NCBI GenBank assembly: GCA_018675335.1
Contig: JABGYH010000005.1
Coordinates: 62,001 to 126,000, forward strand
DNA length: 64,000 nucleotides
From: Candidatus Woesearchaeota archaeon
GTDB lineage: Archaea > Nanobdellota > Nanobdellia > Woesearchaeales > UBA11576
Direction: 5' to 3'
Position numbers and translations under genes: made by a program. Positions within the stretch are counted from its first letter, which is position 1, and the number at the start of each line of letters is the position of its first letter. The notes beneath the pieces were generated by a model, which was not told where the DNA came from, searched no databases, and saw only the letters and a program-made list of their open reading frames with translations. This document shows, piece by piece, positions 21,016-31,500 of the stretch.

Positions 21016-23091
21016 TTAACCAAATACTGGCACTAAATTAGGATAGTTCTTTGTTTTGTTTGATAATACTTCCCACATTTCAATTAATTGTTCTGGCGAT
21101 TTTGGATGAGGGAATTGTTCTACGACAGGGAATGTTACTTGAGTTGCATCTTTTACATCTGCAACACGAACTCCCCATTGTCCTTCCCAACCACCAATAA
21201 TTTCGTCTTTATTTGAACTTGATCTAATTAAAAATATTGATAAGTCATAAACAACATCCGCATTAGGCAATTCAATAGATGGAACAATTGTTTTATTTGT
21301 TTCTTCACTAGTACAACCATCAAGAGTGCAAGTTGTTTTTTTATGAACTGGAGCAAATTTTTCAAATACTGAAAATTCAGGATCTGTTGATTGTAATTGT
21401 ATTATTGCGTATTCATTTGGTGCCATGTTTGATCCACCACCATTTGATCCTAGTTTTATTGAAGTAGTAGAATGTTTTTTAACATCAAAAGATAAATTTA
21501 CGAGCGGATACATATACATTTCAAGCTTATCAGTCATTATTTGTTGTCTTGATTCTAAATATCCTGGTTTATTTGCAACAACAATTCCTCGACTACATCC
21601 TTCTGGCAAATATCCTTTCCATTGATATTTTCCTCCTTGAGGTTTTGTTTTACCTAAGTCGCAATCCATAATAAAACATTCATAAGATAAATTTACTTTA
21701 TTAACTTCATTAAAATATACTGCATCATTAACAGTCACTGCGACCTTTGTTTTACTATTCATATTGTCACAAATATCATCTAAATATAATTCTGGTTCTC
21801 TTACTTGAACTGGAAGCATACTTCGTTTAGGTTCATTATGATATATTTGAACAGGGAACGCAAATCTAAAAGTAAATCCTCTTTGATTAAATGCATTAGA
21901 ATCTGATATTGAGATCATAACAGGATAAGTTACATCATAAACAAAATGATATGTTTGTAAACACATAAATTTTAGAAATTCTGATTTTAAACTTTGACTT
22001 CCACTTTTCATTATTCCATTTTGATTAGGAGTTGCAACAACTTTCATACCCCATGGTTGTTTGTATGTTGCACCAACAGTTAACTCTTTATAACTATTAT
22101 CTGATACATTAAAAAATGCGTGAAAATACATAAACGCATCTGCAGGAGCTTTTCCTGGGAGAGCAATTCCTTTTTCAAAAATATCTTGTTGAGTTAATCC
22201 TTTGAATCCTTCGTATACTTTTTCATCTGCTTTGAATGGAGGATAATTTGTTTTTTGAAACCGTACTCCTGTAAGTAACACTGCAAGTTCATCTTGAAGT
22301 TGTTCTTTTATTTCAGGAAGAGTCCAAACAAGCCTATCACAATTAAAATTAATTCCAGTAAATGGTATTTCATCAGCAGGATGAAGCGCCATATAGTCTA
22401 TTGTTAATTCTTCAAAGAAAGTGTCTTCATTTTCTGCATGCATAATTTGTGTTGCTAGTTCCCAAATTCTTTTGAGTTTTACAGGAATATCAACTTCAAA
22501 TTTTTGGTAGTTAACATAATCAAATGATCCTGTTTCACGAACATCTAAATCCCAAAAAACTGTGATTGTCACATCACCTTCAGTAAGTAATGTTTGAACT
22601 ATTGGAAGTCCTTTCTCAACAATTTCAAACTCATCTTTAAATCCTACAAAGTCATTTAAACAATTATAAATATTTGATTGAACAAAATTATTAATATCTT
22701 TTTGCATATCTCCAAGAGAGGGATATTGGGTTTTTGCTTCATAATACCAATATGGAACTTTCGGTGCTGAGTGAAGTCCAATTCCCGGAATTAAAGAAAC
22801 AAAATGTGTTGGATTATAATAAATATCTTCTGGAAGTTCTATGTATCCCCCTTGACTTCCCATAACTGTAATTCCATCTGTTGCAGTTTTTACAACGCAT
22901 GCTTTTACAAATTCTTCGACAGGTGTTGATTTATCAGGGTTTACTAAATCAATTGAAGGGATTCCACGCTCTTTAACATAAAATAATACTCCTGCTGAAA
23001 ATAATAGAATTAGTCCGATGATTATGAATACTGTTACTTGGGCTTTTTTTGATAGAAAGACAGATGTTTCTCTGCGACCTCTTTTTTTCAT
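21016..23091 (-). CDS. Pilin-like KKAQ-TVF membrane-anchored surface protein (paralogue of 31875-34115)
   Basis: 691 residues from the ATG at 23091; a GTG at 23103 is in frame, but an SD (GGGTG) fits the ATG. The N-terminus has K-K-A-Q-V-T-V-F at 15-22 followed by a 20-residue hydrophobic helix, like an archaeal class III (prepilin) signal with cleavage before Gln, but without the usual Glu at +5. The large C-terminal part is extracytoplasmic and beta-rich. It shares with the 746-residue protein the pattern FV-x2-C ... TA-x-DG ... G-x2-GGYI, then PYW-Y and CLN-x-F. First gene of the 23.1->9.9 kb operon. No relative of known function is recognised. Confidence 0.8.
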   Translation of the reverse strand: MKKRGRRETSVFLSKKAQVTVFIIIGLILLFSAGVLFYVKERGIPSIDLVNPDKSTPVEEFVKACVVKTATDGITVMGSQGGYIELPEDIYYNPTHFVSLIPGIGLHSAPKVPYWYYEAKTQYPSLGDMQKDINNFVQSNIYNCLNDFVGFKDEFEIVEKGLPIVQTLLTEGDVTITVFWDLDVRETGSFDYVNYQKFEVDIPVKLKRIWELATQIMHAENEDTFFEELTIDYMALHPADEIPFTGINFNCDRLVWTLPEIKEQLQDELAVLLTGVRFQKTNYPPFKADEKVYEGFKGLTQQDIFEKGIALPGKAPADAFMYFHAFFNVSDNSYKELTVGATYKQPWGMKVVATPNQNGIMKSGSQSLKSEFLKFMCLQTYHFVYDVTYPVMISISDSNAFNQRGFTFRFAFPVQIYHNEPKRSMLPVQVREPELYLDDICDNMNSKTKVAVTVNDAVYFNEVNKVNLSYECFIMDCDLGKTKPQGGKYQWKGYLPEGCSRGIVVANKPGYLESRQQIMTDKLEMYMYPLVNLSFDVKKHSTTSIKLGSNGGGSNMAPNEYAIIQLQSTDPEFSVFEKFAPVHKKTTCTLDGCTSEETNKTIVPSIELPNADVVYDLSIFLIRSSSNKDEIIGGWEGQWGVRVADVKDATQVTFPVVEQFPHPKSPEQLIEMWEVLSNKTKNYPNLVPVFG

Positions 23092-23327
23092 TAAATAGTT
23101 CACCCTCTTTTAAAATTACTAATGCGTAATCAAATATTAAATTTTGTTAACATCATTTTGTAAACGTCATTGCTAGCTAACCACAAAATAACTAATAACA
23201 ATAATAATAATTATTTTAAAATATTTCCCCATAAACAACTTATTTATATATTAAAAATATTTTTGATTTAAATACTTTACTATTTTTATTATAATAGAAC
23301 TAGTTTTCTCGGCGAATTCATAAAAAT

Positions 23328-24167
23328 TTAATTTGAATGTTTCAAATGTTTTTTCAAAACTGCAAAGTAGTATAAACGTAACCAATTAAAATATGCAACA
23401 AAAACAATTACAGATACGATTACAGAAACTGGCACTGGAAGTTGTAACGCAATTAAAAAGAAAAAATTCAAACAAACAAAAATAAGTAATGCAAAAAGTA
23501 TTGGTTTGATAAACTTTTGAAAATCAAAAATAATTAATTTATAAAATTTTAAAAAACTTTTTTTCATTTGTTTATGTTTTGTTAAAAATAATAATAAACT
23601 AATAATTAAAAAATTAGAAACTAACAAATATGCTGTTTGAAAAATAAAAAATCCTATTTGCAAACTAGCTGAATGATCAAATTCAGGACCAACAAAACTA
23701 AAAAATAAATATTGCAATCCCAAATTTAAAAGAATAATTATTAAAATGCCGAATAAATTAAACAAACTAAATTTACTTAAAAGTTTCCATTCAAATTCTT
23801 GATCCAACATAGATTTATAAATTAAATATTTAATCGTAAAAAATGCCATAACTCCGACGAGAATTGCCAAAGTAGAATTAATAATTATCCTATAAAACCA
23901 CGCTTGTGCAGATTGAGCAGATAATATTAATCTTTCAGTTTGATCAAATTTTCCTTCTTGTAATGGTTGCATTGCATCTTTTAACAATGGACCAAGTGAT
24001 TTTATTGAAAGTACCCAAGATAATAAAATAATTAATAAAATAATATAAAGAGTACAATCTAACAAAAACGTATAAAAAAATTTTTTATTAAATTTAAATG
24101 AATTTAAAAAAATCTTAAAATCAGTTTGTTTCTTTATTCGCACATTATGTTTTTTTTTCATTTTCAA
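23328..24167 (-). CDS. Polytopic membrane protein, about six membrane segments
   Basis: 279 residues, Lys-rich start (MKMKKKHNVRIKKQ) and about six hydrophobic helices: near 30-55, 90-115, 135-155, 170-195, 215-240 and 245-265. It has no motif I recognise. The ATG overlaps the stop of the 1172-residue secreted protein (ATGA), so it is translationally coupled. It is the last gene of the 35.2->23.3 kb operon, in the same place as the membrane protein ending the second operon. It may anchor or export the large proteins made upstream. Confidence 0.75.
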   Translation of the reverse strand: MKMKKKHNVRIKKQTDFKIFLNSFKFNKKFFYTFLLDCTLYIILLIILLSWVLSIKSLGPLLKDAMQPLQEGKFDQTERLILSAQSAQAWFYRIIINSTLAILVGVMAFFTIKYLIYKSMLDQEFEWKLLSKFSLFNLFGILIIILLNLGLQYLFFSFVGPEFDHSASLQIGFFIFQTAYLLVSNFLIISLLLFLTKHKQMKKSFLKFYKLIIFDFQKFIKPILFALLIFVCLNFFFLIALQLPVPVSVIVSVIVFVAYFNWLRLYYFAVLKKHLKHSN

Positions 24168-27100
24168 AAATCAGGAGATGGCGGTGCACTTGAACTGCTA
24201 CTTGAACTACTAGAACTTGATGAAGTATAACCAGGCGCATCTTGACTGGATGCTTCTTCAAACTGAAGGTTTTTATGATCATCAGCAGCAATTATATCAT
24301 TACAAATAGTAGTATCATCATCTTGCAACCAAACTTCTTGATTAACACAAGATCTAACCTTAACAGTTTCCCCATTTACATCTTTTGCATTTTCATTACT
24401 AAATACAATACATACAGTATCATACTCAGTAGAATAAGTATCATTTGAAATAAGAGAATTTGCCCCTCCAAAATCAGATGAATTTCCGGGCTCCACAGGA
24501 TACCATTTTTTATAAACTTTTTTTGATAATAATCCTTTTCTTAATTCTATATTATAATCCATAGGACATTGTTGAGATACAACTCGTCCAGTAATTCTAT
24601 AAGTATAATAAGTTCCTGATGAGGTTAAATTATATTTTGTTGAAACATTTTCAACACACTTAGTTTGAATAGTTCCAGTCAAACCTCTGCAAGGATCTAT
24701 TTCATATCTTGTTCCTTGAACTGCAACAGAAGCACTACTTGATGAAGATCTTGATAGTCCAACTCCATCATTTGAAGGATCATCTCCAGCACTCAAACAC
24801 CCAGTTGAAATCCATTGTTCAACATTAAGTGCATTTTTTATTGCAAGCATTGTTTCAACATCCCAAAGTCCTTCCTTACCGCCTAATGCCCATTTAGATA
24901 TTGTTCTAGAAATTCCGGTTGCATGACTTCCACTTAAAAGATTAGTAACTGATGTCGGAGTCCAATAATAATAAACCGTTTCTCCTTTTTTATCATCATA
25001 ACCTTCACCCATTTTACCTGCAAGAGTGCAAGATTTATCACCACATTTTGCAATATCATCCGCATGTTGACAATCTGCTCGTTTACAAATAAAAGTTTCT
25101 CCAGGTTTACATTCATTTGACTCACATATTGCTGCAGGTTGTAATTCAGTTCCGCCTGCTTCAGAATCACGCATTGTTGGTTTTCCCCCTGCCGCTATAC
25201 TACACCCATCACCACAAGCAGCTTTAGCGTCAGAACATGAAAGATCACTTTGTTTACAATTATATTGATTTCCTTCTGAATCTAATACAAAATTACCCCC
25301 ACAATTATAAACACAAGTTTGTCCTGGAAATTTATAACAAGTGCCAGTTCCAGATTCACAAGCTTGCACATTTCCCGCACCATCAGTTTTTATTTCCATA
25401 GGAGTACATTCTTTATCTGTTTTACATAACTTAGCCAATTCGTTCGGACTAGAAAAAGTATTAATCTTTGCTTGAGTTCTTCCTTTTTCTAAATCAGTTC
25501 CTATTTGAGCTAAAATACCTGCAGTTTTTGAACCCTCAGGAGCAGCACCTTGTTCTTTTAATGCTTTTTCAACTTCAGAACAAACTGCAGGATCAGCAGT
25601 AGTTTCACATGCTCGTGCTTTAGTCGCTAAATCTTGTAATCCTGCTGCTCGCTCTGCATCTTTTTGCGCAGTTAATGATGAATCAGCAGCTTGTTTTAAC
25701 TCTGCACTCATCGCATCTTGTTGTGCTTTAGTTGGCAAAGTTGTTATTTTCATATTACCACTAATGCCTTCATGTTCATTATAATTAGGATGATTTGGAT
25801 CAGAAGAACAACCTTCTCCTTTACAATAATCCCACTGTTTAGTTTTTTTATTAAAAAAAGGTTCGTGAACTGCACCATCAATACTTACAGGATTAGGCTT
25901 TTTATCATAATTAGATAAGTCACTCTTAGGAATAATTGTTGATGCAATAGTGCATTTACCAACAGGACATTTTGCAGGAGTACTAACACTTGTTGGACTA
26001 AATACACTTGAAGGTTTAGGTTCAACTCCAGAAGCAGTTGCTTTTGCCGCACTAATTGATTCATAATTTGTTGGATTTGATAAAAATGCAGTTGCTTTAT
26101 CTAATGGAACTGCAACTCCTTTTTTATCATATAATAAACCATCATGACCTATTTGATATCCTTCACTAGAACCAGTAACGGGAGTTAAACTTGCACTTAA
26201 TCTTGTATCACTAATTAATTTTGAATTTTTAGATCTGAAGTCATCAGCCTTAGCACCAGTCCACGCAACTCCACCTTTATACAAAGTACCATCCACGCCA
26301 ACACTAACATCATCATAACCTGGAACTTGTTTTGCAGAACTAATGGATTTTGCAGTTAATTGCGCAGATTTTAAACTTGCAAAATCATTGCCCCAAACCA
26401 GCTCACTATCTGAATCATCAAGATTTCCAGCATAAACTCCCTTAGAAGTATAAAGATTACCTTCGGGATCAACATAAATCATATCCCCATCATATCGCAC
26501 AGTTGACGGTTTTGCTAAACTAAATTCTTTTGCCATTTCGACATGCAACTCAAAAGAATCATCCGCATAGTCCCCTACCCCAACAGTTCCAATTCTTTTT
26601 CCGTCACCATCATATACTTGCCCATCAGATCCTATATTTACAACAACATCATCTGACTCCACTTTAATGGGCATTGGAGTAGTCACAACATCATCAGGTT
26701 TAGTTGTTGGTAACCCTGCTTGCGCATGTGCTGCTTGAACTTTTGATATATCTAATGGAGAACCTGCACTTTGAAGCGTAGCTAAAACTGCAGGAGTTAA
26801 TGAATCAACAGTGCCAATAGCTCGACCTTCTTTGTAAACAGTTCCATCACTTCTAACTCTATATTCAGGATTTCCTTCAACTGGAGTTGCAGAAGAAGCA
26901 TCCCTTAATTGATTTAAATCTATATCCCTCTCTGCAACCAAGCCATCAACATATTCCCTATCAACTGGTTGATTATGATAAAAAAATGTATCTTCATAAG
27001 CATCATATTCTAAATCATCCCCTAAATCAACTAAATTTGTATCCGCAGGAAGATCATCTCTTTTTTCTTCTAATCCCTCGACATGAGCTTTAAATTGGGC

Positions 27101-27682
27101 ATAACCTAATTTAGATCTTGTTAATTCTGCTTGAGACCTTGCAGCAGTATAAGCCGCCCCACCATATAATCCAACTCCTGCAATCCCAATAATAGTTCCT
27201 TGATCATCATATAAATTTCCAAAAGAATCAACTTTATAACTAGACCCCGCAACAGGCGTTGCATCAGTAGGCATTATTGGATCGTCAACATCATCCTCAC
27301 CACCTTTAAGTTGAGCTTCACCATCCTCTTCTTCAGGATCTGGGCTGTTTGGTTCCACAACAGTTGGTACAACATCAACAAACCCCCCACTCATAATATC
27401 ACCAAAACCCGTATTCGTCACGCCACCCGCACCCTGATAATTAAATGTGCCTTCATCAGGATTAATATCCAAAACCTCAATCACATGACTTTTAGTAGCT
27501 TTTTTAGGAGTTTTATCACCCACTTGATAATACTGCCCCTTTTTAATATGCATAGTTTTGCCTGCTTCAAACTGATGCGCGCAATCTTTAGACCCAAGAA
27601 CGCTGCCCCCAGGACAAGCACCAAATACACTACCAACTAGCACAACCATTACAAAAATCCAAATTAAAATTTTTAGTTTCAT
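24164..27682 (-). CDS. Large secreted protein with DG-x-LY repeats, Cys-rich region and Ser-rich tail
   Basis: 1172 residues. A signal peptide (about 1-21, ending VFG-AC) starts an exported protein. Residues about 150-560 hold six clear and one poor copy of a repeat of the form V-x3-DG-x-LY-x3-G-x3-G (FGNLYDDQG, DGTVYKEG, DGQVYDGDG, EGNLYTSKG, DGTLYKGG, DGLLYDKKG). A Cys-rich region (about 570-900) follows, with many spaced cysteine pairs. The protein ends with a serine run and PPSPDF. Both ends overlap neighbours in ATGA coupling (27679-27682 and 24164-24167). No family is recognised; the repeat could form a beta-propeller-like or solenoid structure. Confidence 0.8.
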   Translation of the reverse strand: MKLKILIWIFVMVVLVGSVFGACPGGSVLGSKDCAHQFEAGKTMHIKKGQYYQVGDKTPKKATKSHVIEVLDINPDEGTFNYQGAGGVTNTGFGDIMSGGFVDVVPTVVEPNSPDPEEEDGEAQLKGGEDDVDDPIMPTDATPVAGSSYKVDSFGNLYDDQGTIIGIAGVGLYGGAAYTAARSQAELTRSKLGYAQFKAHVEGLEEKRDDLPADTNLVDLGDDLEYDAYEDTFFYHNQPVDREYVDGLVAERDIDLNQLRDASSATPVEGNPEYRVRSDGTVYKEGRAIGTVDSLTPAVLATLQSAGSPLDISKVQAAHAQAGLPTTKPDDVVTTPMPIKVESDDVVVNIGSDGQVYDGDGKRIGTVGVGDYADDSFELHVEMAKEFSLAKPSTVRYDGDMIYVDPEGNLYTSKGVYAGNLDDSDSELVWGNDFASLKSAQLTAKSISSAKQVPGYDDVSVGVDGTLYKGGVAWTGAKADDFRSKNSKLISDTRLSASLTPVTGSSEGYQIGHDGLLYDKKGVAVPLDKATAFLSNPTNYESISAAKATASGVEPKPSSVFSPTSVSTPAKCPVGKCTIASTIIPKSDLSNYDKKPNPVSIDGAVHEPFFNKKTKQWDYCKGEGCSSDPNHPNYNEHEGISGNMKITTLPTKAQQDAMSAELKQAADSSLTAQKDAERAAGLQDLATKARACETTADPAVCSEVEKALKEQGAAPEGSKTAGILAQIGTDLEKGRTQAKINTFSSPNELAKLCKTDKECTPMEIKTDGAGNVQACESGTGTCYKFPGQTCVYNCGGNFVLDSEGNQYNCKQSDLSCSDAKAACGDGCSIAAGGKPTMRDSEAGGTELQPAAICESNECKPGETFICKRADCQHADDIAKCGDKSCTLAGKMGEGYDDKKGETVYYYWTPTSVTNLLSGSHATGISRTISKWALGGKEGLWDVETMLAIKNALNVEQWISTGCLSAGDDPSNDGVGLSRSSSSSASVAVQGTRYEIDPCRGLTGTIQTKCVENVSTKYNLTSSGTYYTYRITGRVVSQQCPMDYNIELRKGLLSKKVYKKWYPVEPGNSSDFGGANSLISNDTYSTEYDTVCIVFSNENAKDVNGETVKVRSCVNQEVWLQDDDTTICNDIIAADDHKNLQFEEASSQDAPGYTSSSSSSSSSSSSAPPSPDF
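26003..27235 (-). repeat. DG-x-LY tandem repeat region in the 1172-residue protein
   Basis: Degenerate protein-level repeats about 50-80 residues apart. Core is an aspartate-glycine, a small residue, L/V-Y, then G and a second G about 5 residues later. Spacer lengths vary, so this is an old duplication and not a DNA-level tandem repeat. Boundaries are approximate. Confidence 0.6.
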
Positions 27683-28521
27683 TCTACGAATAAGTCCATT
27701 GTTTTATTGATTGTTTGTTCGGATATAAAATCTTGAACAACTATTTTGAGTGTGTTATGCCCTTTTGGCATTAAATGAAATTTGTCTGAGTAATCAATAT
27801 CAAATTCATAGTGATTAAAGTTTGAATTAAATACTCCTGTTATTCTTACAATTTCAAGGTCACTTAATTCATCAATTAACTGACCAGTTGGTGAATAAAA
27901 CTCAACTCCGCAGACCATATTCATTAAATATCTTAGTCCTACTTGTTGTGTTTTAAATCCGGTAACGACTGTTTGTAATAATACGTCTTCTCCTTCTTTG
28001 AATGTTGTTCCTCGAGGAGTCATGAGTTCAAAATCTTCGACAAAGTTTGTTCCAACAAATGTTAGTTCTCCTTTAGTATAAAATACTTTTTGTACAACAG
28101 GTTTTTCTTGGACTGTTTCATTAACGACCTCTACTGGTTTTGGTTGTTGCAAAACCGGTTTTACTTCAACTGAATCAGTTCCTTGCATGAAATAAAATAT
28201 TGATCCTCCTGCTAAAAAAATTACTACCAACACAATTAATATTACTGCGGGAAATTTGTGTGTTTCCGGCGGAGGAATTGGTTGTTGTGATTGAACAAGT
28301 TGTGGCTGTTGATACCCAGGACGTTGTTGAGGATATTGTTGAGTTTGTGGATATTGTCTTTGTTGTTGTGGATAAACCGGACGTTGTTGAGGATATTGTG
28401 AAACAGGTCTTGGTTGTTGTGGATATTGCGGTTGTCTTTGTGGATAATTTTGTGCAGGATTTTGAGGATAATTAGATCTAGGTTGTTGATTCCAATTTCC
28501 TTGATTTTGTTCTCCCACCAT
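27679..28521 (-). CDS. Membrane protein with Pro/Gln/Tyr-rich cytoplasmic N-terminus
   Basis: 280 residues. Residues 1-88 are low-complexity, built from YPQQ/RP/QYPQ units and very rich in Pro, Gln, Tyr and Arg. A membrane segment follows (about 91-111), then an extracytoplasmic beta-rich domain of about 150 residues (YTKGELTFVG ... GVEFYSPTG). The topology is inferred. The ATG follows the stop of the 28522-31875 gene with no gap (TAAATG), and its own stop overlaps the next ATG. The tail resembles prion-like or SH3-type Pro-rich tails in composition only; it may allow clustering at the membrane. Confidence 0.8.
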   Translation of the reverse strand: MVGEQNQGNWNQQPRSNYPQNPAQNYPQRQPQYPQQPRPVSQYPQQRPVYPQQQRQYPQTQQYPQQRPGYQQPQLVQSQQPIPPPETHKFPAVILIVLVVIFLAGGSIFYFMQGTDSVEVKPVLQQPKPVEVVNETVQEKPVVQKVFYTKGELTFVGTNFVEDFELMTPRGTTFKEGEDVLLQTVVTGFKTQQVGLRYLMNMVCGVEFYSPTGQLIDELSDLEIVRITGVFNSNFNHYEFDIDYSDKFHLMPKGHNTLKIVVQDFISEQTINKTMDLFVE

Positions 28522-31500
28522 TTAATCATCTTTTAATGCTTGTTCACAAAGATCTTTTCCTAAAGCGTCCCATCTATCTCCAATTCCAACAAATGTATCT
28601 ACTATTGATAATAATGTATTTGCATATTCGAGTCCAGAACATGCAGCACAAATACCTGATGTATCTCCCGCAGCACATTTTGCACTGCAAGCATAATCTA
28701 TTATAAGTCCAATTCCATTAAATGGATTTAAAATTAAACTTTCTATTTGACCCATTAATTGATCGAGCATTTGTACATACGGAATTGTGTTTAGTGCTTG
28801 TCCCCACCAAAATGTACATGTTGCTGTTCTAAATTCTAAATCACATCCTGATACTGTTCCAACTCCATATGCAACGTCTTGTTTCATACAAATTATTTTT
28901 CGACACCTAATTTGTCTTAATTTTTCTAAATTGTAAAATATTCCAGGTAAGCATCCAGTCATTGCTGATGCGAACATACTTTTGTAGGGGTCAAATGTTG
29001 ATGCATCGTAAAGAGTAAAATCTCTGTTTTCTTTTCCTGCAAGTCTTTCTCCCCATAATGGTCCAGAAGAAATTTGTACATTGAGTAAATCCACAACATA
29101 TGTTCGCCAAGTTGCAAACGCTTTTTGTATTTTACACCAGGTTTCACAAGGAGTTTCATCTATACTTTTTTCATCAACCATTTTACAAGAAATAAATAAT
29201 GCGCAGGCCATTATTACATCTTTTAGCATATTATTTTTTTCAACTTTTACTTTTTCTGTTTCTTTTGAGTTTTCTCCTGCAGCACTACAAAATGTTTGAT
29301 ATGTTGCACAAGCTGCACCTTCAACCATCCCTACTGCTGCTAAAACTCCCATAACAGTATTTAATGTATCAACCATATCGCATGCAAATCGTAAATAATC
29401 AGTTATTATTTTAATCCATTTTACTGCGTCCCACCAACCAGTTGTTACCCAATCAACATCATCTTGTATTTGCTTTTTTACATTTCCAAGATTGGATCCT
29501 ATTGGATTGTTCATAGCTTTTATTTGAAAAGTTATGTTTTCTATTTCAGGAGCAGTTATTGCTCGATTGTTCACAATTGATACTATTGATGCTTGACAAG
29601 TAAAATTAAATCCTTCATATACTACTTCTCCCGTATCATTATCTCCTTCAATGAGTGATGGAGGAACGTGAGATGGATTAAATTCAGCTAAAAAAATATC
29701 AGTTATTCCATCTGAAATATCTGGATCATATCCCATTGGTAAAACTCTAAAATTACCATCTTCATCATACATTAAGTATTCTGATCCTTCTCCCTCACAA
29801 GAATTAGGATCAAATTCAAAAGTTGCCATCTTAACTGAAGAACCATAACGCGATGTTATTATTTTTTTATTAAAAGTTTGTGGTATTGATATACTCCAAG
29901 CAAACCGATCTAAATATTGGGGAGATACGCTGTCTTCATATGTTAATTCATCCATCATCCAATAATCAGGAGTTTCGTTATCTTCAACCCCTAAGACTAC
30001 AACATCCAAATCTTCTTCTAAAACATGTTCTAATCCGTCTATGAATTTAACTCCTATTACAGTATCTAAAGGATCTACTGTTGCAGGTCTTTTCATTGTT
30101 GCATCTGATTCCCATTCACAACTAAACAGTCTCTGATTATTTTCAACACCCACTTCTTCACAATTTCCTTCAACTGAATGATGCGCCATATTTGTTTGGC
30201 CATCTTCCATTAAACTTGAAAAATTAGCATAAGCAATTACTGGAGTATGATCAGTTACATTAACAGTCAATAATACTTTATCTCCAGAAACAATTACTGA
30301 ATGACCTTCATATCCAGGAAGAACTAAATCGGAATAACTTCCATAAAGTCCAATTCCTTCGATACTATGATTAATTATTTCCGATGAATCTTCATCAAAT
30401 TTAAAAACTCGACTAACAGTTGTTGGAGTTTCTAAAAAATTTCCTGCATCGTCTCGTGAAGGATTAACAAAAGTTATAGTTATTGCATCCCCACTTTTAG
30501 CATTAGAATTTACTTGAATATTTTTCCAAGTACAAGTCCATCCAGATTCACAACTATGAGGAATTAATATATTTCCAGTTCCCCATTCTAATTCTTGTTG
30601 TCCAAATGTTGAAAAATCTGCGTATATATATTTATTATCTAGTCCACTTCCAGTTTCAGTAAAAACTGCACTAATATCATTTCCTGTTTTATTTATCCAC
30701 GGAACTCCTTTTTCATCTTCATAAAAACCAATTATTTTTGCAAGTTGCGGAGGAGTATTATCAAATTCAATAGGATATGTTTTTGATTTATTCATTAAGT
30801 TCCCATTTATATCAGTTACAGAGAATTGAAGATTTAATCCTTTTTGTTCGGGGAGCATTTGAACAACTAATACTTGAGGAGTTCTACATTGATAAATTCC
30901 TTCTGTTGGTTGTATACAAATAAAATTAGTAAATTCTTTGTAAAATTGAGCATATGCTGGAGATGGATTAATTCCAGTTAAATCAGCAACCAATGTTCCG
31001 TTAAGTCCTTTATCTTCTGAAATATTAATAATTAGTGCAGCATTTTCAATGACTTGCCCATTTGAACTAGTTATAGTATTCCCATTTGAGTCAATAAAAA
31101 TTAATTGTTCAACATTAGGGGGTGTTTTATCAAGTTCAATATCATGACAAATTGGTTTTGAAACAATCCCAATATTATCAGTAAGTTCCATACAAATATG
31201 TTTAGTTTCAGTCCCTTGTACTGCAATTGGTAAATTTATTTCTCCTATTTGTTTACATTTATCATCAAATGTGGTATTAATTGCAATAGTATTCCCATCA
31301 ACATTAAATCTTAATTCTTTAACTCCACTACATTTTCCAGAACATGCAGGACCAACACAAGATTTATCTTCAATATCAAATGTTGCCCAAGTATGAGTTT
31401 CATTCATTTGAAAATCCCAAGTCCCACTTGGAGCTAATCTTTCCACTAAAACTTGTCCTCCTTTCGGCGGAGACATAGGCATATTTGCATCATTAAATAA

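Noticed and set aside
28200-28475. Open frame on the plus strand opposite the Pro/Gln-rich tail
   Set aside because: Val-rich translation is only the reverse complement of the low-complexity tail; the minus strand frame fits operon spacing and topology.
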